The notes beneath the pieces are model-generated. The model ran no database searches and was not told the DNA's origin. It worked only from the letters and a program-made list of their open reading frames with translations. This document shows positions 61,132 to 64,000 of a stretch of DNA of 64,000 nucleotides, piece by piece. The DNA comes from JACRPH01 sp041665465 (GTDB taxonomy: Archaea > Nanobdellota > Nanobdellia > Woesearchaeales > GW2011-AR9): assembly GCA_041665465.1 (NCBI GenBank), contig JBAYIU010000001.1, forward strand, positions 1,178,001-1,242,000. The letters are read 5' to 3'. Position 1 is the stretch's first letter. Every line of letters begins with the position of its first letter. Made by a program: the position numbers and the translations under genes.

Positions 61132-63104
61132 ATCCAGATCAACTCTTAATGCTTCTTGGACATAAATACTCTAATCTTACTCCTTTCAAAGAAGGAGGGA
61201 CTGGAAAATTATATCAGGTAAACTTTGGTCTTGGCGAAGAAAAAAGAATCGCTAAGGTTGACCGTACTCCTGAATCTCCTCGTGCTTCTAGACATGTGCA
61301 ACGTGGATGTAATGTTGACAATGAATTAGCTGCTGTATCTCAAATTGATAATCCTGCTGATCATCACCTTATGCCCCTCTTAGATTATGTTCAGACAACG
61401 GAAGGAACCATAGTAGTAATGCCTTTCTTTGCTTCTCAATCTTTAGAGGAACGAGTAGATAACAAACCTCTCTCGGAAAAAGAATTTGTTTCCGTCTTCT
61501 CTCAACTTTTGGAAGGAGTATCCTATTTACATCAAGAAGAAGAGATGTTCCATCGTGATCTTAAACCTTCAAATATTCTTTTAGGTAAGAGAAATGGTGA
61601 TTTAGAAGTACGTATCACTGATTTTGGGAATGCTGTTAAGCGATCTAAACTAAAAGAAAATGTTCTTCCCACAGCGGGTGGACATTGGGTAATGGATCCA
61701 TTACTGATTGGATTATTTACTGGAACCAGTGTTAAGTATACTGAACAAGCAGAAATGTACGCCTTGGGTGTAGATATGTATTATGCTCTTACTGGAAAGT
61801 ATCTGTTTGAATATGATCCTGATCAGGAAAAAGCTAGGGTAGTTTCTAATAAGGAAAGTTTACTTGATCTGGAAGGCAAGATTGATCGTAGTAAACATAA
61901 TCAAGAATTAGAGAAAGCTCTCTCCACACTTCCTCGTAATTTAAGAAAATACTCTTCTGTGTTACGTAAATGTATGACTTTAGAAGAGAGTGAACGTTAC
62001 AATTCTATTCCTGAATTACAAGATGATTTTAAAGAAGTCTCTCGACAAGGTATATTACAAAGAATCGGTAGACATCCTTTTATTGCTTTAGCCATAGCAA
62101 CAATGATTGGTTTAAGCGGAACCGGAGCAGCAGTGGGATATCATCATGTTCAGAAAGAACGATTAGAACAAGAATTAGTGGAAAGTTCTAAATTTCCGGT
62201 AATACCGCAATGGAACGGTTGGGGTAATGTAGGAATAGGAAATAGTTTATTCAGAATGGATGTGAATGTTTCCGTTTGGGGTCCAAGCAGTGACAATGAT
62301 TTTGCTAAACAGAAATATGTTATAGCTGAACCGGGGATGAAACTTAATGTGGATACTCGGGTAAAAGGTATCCCTTCTCAGAAAGGAGAACCTTTCTTTG
62401 GGAAAGTTTATTTTGAAGGAGAATCGGAAAGTAAATCTATTGGGGGATGGATGGAAGATTTTGACGAATCCAAATTATTTGGTTCTGATTTTGGGTATAT
62501 GCCTAGTTACGTTGAGGTGGTGGTACCAGAATATTATGAAAAAGGAACACATAATTTGGTGATAGAGATATATGCTCCATCTGAAGAAGAGCTTAAAGAT
62601 AAGACTTATTATCATGGTGTGGGGGAAGTACGTTATACCTCTCCCGGTAGAGTATTATCCTTACAAAAAATTCCTGTAATTATTGGGAACCCAGAAGAGG
62701 ATGGTTTATCCTTAGAGATGCTTATTTCATATATGGGGGCCAGTCATCTTGGGATTAGACGTGTTACTAGTTTAGGTAGTATAGAGCATAATCCACAGTA
62801 CCAATTACAAGCATGTTTGTTGGAAGAAGGATTCTGTTCTATCTCTAGGAATGCTTATTCTGTTGATCTGGCGGATAGGATTTCTGATTTTAACGAGAAA
62901 ACTTTGCAGGTAGTGGTTAGAGATCTTAACCATGGAGGAAGGGTTGTCCTTGAAACTTATTACCCGGTTAAACGTGATTCTAGATACGAAGAAGGCAAGG
63001 CTTGGACTCATGATTGGGTGTTGTCTATCCCGGGAAGAGATTTCCAAGAACGGATTGTTCCATACTCTCGATTACTACGTCTAATCGAGAATCAGTCCGA
63101 GTAA
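61128..63104 (+). CDS. Membrane Ser/Thr protein kinase with extracellular domain
   Basis: 658 residues. Eukaryotic-type kinase domain at 15-300: glycine loop EGGTGKLYQV, K43 (RIAKVDR), HRDLKPSN (near 141-148) and DFG (near 164-166), with an APE-like region after HWVMDPLLIG. One membrane helix (about 315-337, PFIALAIATMIGLSGTGAAVGY) leads to a 320-residue beta-rich C-terminal part outside the cell. This is the layout of PknB-like receptors, with the sensor different from PASTA repeats. Ligand and targets unknown. Confidence 0.9.
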   Translation: MNPDQLLMLLGHKYSNLTPFKEGGTGKLYQVNFGLGEEKRIAKVDRTPESPRASRHVQRGCNVDNELAAVSQIDNPADHHLMPLLDYVQTTEGTIVVMPFFASQSLEERVDNKPLSEKEFVSVFSQLLEGVSYLHQEEEMFHRDLKPSNILLGKRNGDLEVRITDFGNAVKRSKLKENVLPTAGGHWVMDPLLIGLFTGTSVKYTEQAEMYALGVDMYYALTGKYLFEYDPDQEKARVVSNKESLLDLEGKIDRSKHNQELEKALSTLPRNLRKYSSVLRKCMTLEESERYNSIPELQDDFKEVSRQGILQRIGRHPFIALAIATMIGLSGTGAAVGYHHVQKERLEQELVESSKFPVIPQWNGWGNVGIGNSLFRMDVNVSVWGPSSDNDFAKQKYVIAEPGMKLNVDTRVKGIPSQKGEPFFGKVYFEGESESKSIGGWMEDFDESKLFGSDFGYMPSYVEVVVPEYYEKGTHNLVIEIYAPSEEELKDKTYYHGVGEVRYTSPGRVLSLQKIPVIIGNPEEDGLSLEMLISYMGASHLGIRRVTSLGSIEHNPQYQLQACLLEEGFCSISRNAYSVDLADRISDFNEKTLQVVVRDLNHGGRVVLETYYPVKRDSRYEEGKAWTHDWVLSIPGRDFQERIVPYSRLLRLIENQSE

Positions 63105-63986
63105 AGGACTGTTAGATTGATAGAAGTTTCTGATTGCTGCCAACAGATGATAGATAGCAATTCTTTCACTAGGAGCAACGGTTTTAAGCGCTTGATAGCC
63201 TTGTCCATAAATTAACTGTTTCTCTAATTGGTGTATCTGACTAAAGTTCTCTGTTTTCTTAGTAAAGAAAGCCTCTTGTATTAACCGGTAAAGTTCTTTA
63301 GTCTTTTCCAGTAGTTTAAGTACATTCTTGGGGGATAGTTCTTTTTCATCTATTATCTTATTTAGCAGATAAATCTCTCTCTGTCCGTGATTGATCAGAG
63401 TAAGAAAGGTCCAGAAGAATTCTGGAGAGGTATGTTCTAATTTATTCTTATTTACAATCCTGCGACAGAAATTATCATATTTAATGATCCTATTCTCTAT
63501 CTCTTTATATTCTTGATCTTCAGGAGAAGTAGTTAATCTTTCCATAGTTTTATCAAACAATAAGTCGATGTTAAAAAAAATCTTTTTCAGAATGACTTCA
63601 AATTGTTCTGAAGTAGGCTCAGTAATATTCTCTACTAAACACACTCCTTTATTGTTATTAATTATCTCAAATCCGATAAGATTATTCAATATAACCTCTT
63701 TAAGTATCTTAAACTGGGCTTCGTCCTGATAATGAACTGTAATCCGATCAAACCCTTTACGATAAGTGTTGGTGATAAGAGTACGAATGGACGATTCAGT
63801 TAAATCACTCAGTTTAATTTCAGTGTCTCTTTTAATCTTAATCAAATTAGGTGCTAGAATTATTTGGCTAGAAGATGCTTCAATTTCTACTTCGCTTCCT
63901 TTTCTAAGTTTGTGAGCTTTGATCCATTTAGCGGGGAGGCTAACCATTAAAGTTCCGCTTCCTTGTTGAACCAGTTTTCTTCTCAT
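63081..63986 (-). CDS. AbrB-domain PhoU-like protein, second copy
   Basis: 301 residues. N-terminal AbrB domain (RRKLVQQGSGTLMVSLPAKWIKAHKLRKGSEVEIEA, 2-36), a second small alpha/beta segment, then a PhoU-like helical bundle (about 130-290). Same family as the protein at 4402-5256. Convergent with the kinase gene, overlapping it by 24 bases. A role in phosphate control is family knowledge; DNA binding by the AbrB part is likely. Confidence 0.78.
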   Translation of the reverse strand: MRRKLVQQGSGTLMVSLPAKWIKAHKLRKGSEVEIEASSSQIILAPNLIKIKRDTEIKLSDLTESSIRTLITNTYRKGFDRITVHYQDEAQFKILKEVILNNLIGFEIINNNKGVCLVENITEPTSEQFEVILKKIFFNIDLLFDKTMERLTTSPEDQEYKEIENRIIKYDNFCRRIVNKNKLEHTSPEFFWTFLTLINHGQREIYLLNKIIDEKELSPKNVLKLLEKTKELYRLIQEAFFTKKTENFSQIHQLEKQLIYGQGYQALKTVAPSERIAIYHLLAAIRNFYQSNSPLLGLILD

Positions 63987-64000
63987 ACCCTTTTCTTCTT

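Noticed and set aside
1..64000. CRISPR array
   Set aside because: No regularly spaced direct repeats were seen. The GC-rich motifs at 53-61 kb are irregularly spaced by whole genes.

Overview
The window comes from an archaeon, probably a DPANN lineage of the Woesearchaeota/Pacearchaeota type. The genome is AT-rich. Archaeal TATA boxes sit about 27 bases before many start codons, often giving leaderless mRNAs. There are archaeal family proteins (NOG1-like GTPase, TrmB and Lrp regulators, AbrB-PhoU proteins, ribosomal eL41, VKOR), two intron-containing tRNA genes, and secreted subtilases with the C-rich CSDG..NGDETGTDCGG tail common in DPANN surface proteins. The lineage is inferred from gene content only.

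Layout. 1-5.3 kb is chromosomal: GTPase, GAF-GGDEF protein, TctA-like membrane protein, TrpF-like barrel, AbrB-PhoU protein. An intron-containing tRNA-Glu(CUC) lies at 5300-5465. Its last 12 tRNA bases plus 3 following bases (CCGGCGGGGGCACTT) recur at 33857-33871, and a complete tyrosine recombinase with a zinc ribbon sits just inside. I read 5454-33871 as a 28.4 kb integrative, probably conjugative, element. Its left part carries cargo: two radical-SAM-type enzymes, Lrp regulator, zinc ribbon, and a TrpF-like gene interrupted by an in-frame UAG. The middle holds an overlapping, defence-like operon of a PD-(D/E)XK nuclease and small membrane proteins. The right part is a reduced type IV secretion set: VirB4 ATPase with a PrgI-like N-terminus and a nuclease-like C-terminus, VirB6-like channel, secreted anchored protein, VirB2-like pilin and small partners.

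33.9-53 kb is mostly chromosomal: SufS-like desulfurase, a tandem paralog pair, CYTH protein, PRPP synthetase, a radical SAM protein, eL41, glutaredoxin, two giant tandem subtilases, a methyltransferase, an overlapping cupin-VKOR pair, and an Imm-5-like protein.

53-61 kb is a mosaic of small islets separated by GC-rich motifs resembling the 3' end of a tRNA-Gln(CUG) at 60759-60862, which itself seems to have an intron in its T arm. The islets include a candidate RiPP operon (54-residue precursor with a C-terminal KYDTW, radical SAM/SPASM enzyme, HExxH protein), a Fic protein, a TrmB regulator with a perfect 18-base palindrome at its promoter, and a three-gene HEPN/Abi_C-like defence candidate. 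The window ends with a small AbrB-like protein overlapping a membrane Ser/Thr kinase, and a second AbrB-PhoU protein.

The most novel-looking items are the 53.3-55.3 kb peptide-modification operon, the VirB4-nuclease fusion, the 18.8-23.0 kb nuclease/membrane operon and the tRNA-Gln-like punctuation of 53-61 kb. All functions are inferred from motifs read by eye; no database search was run.
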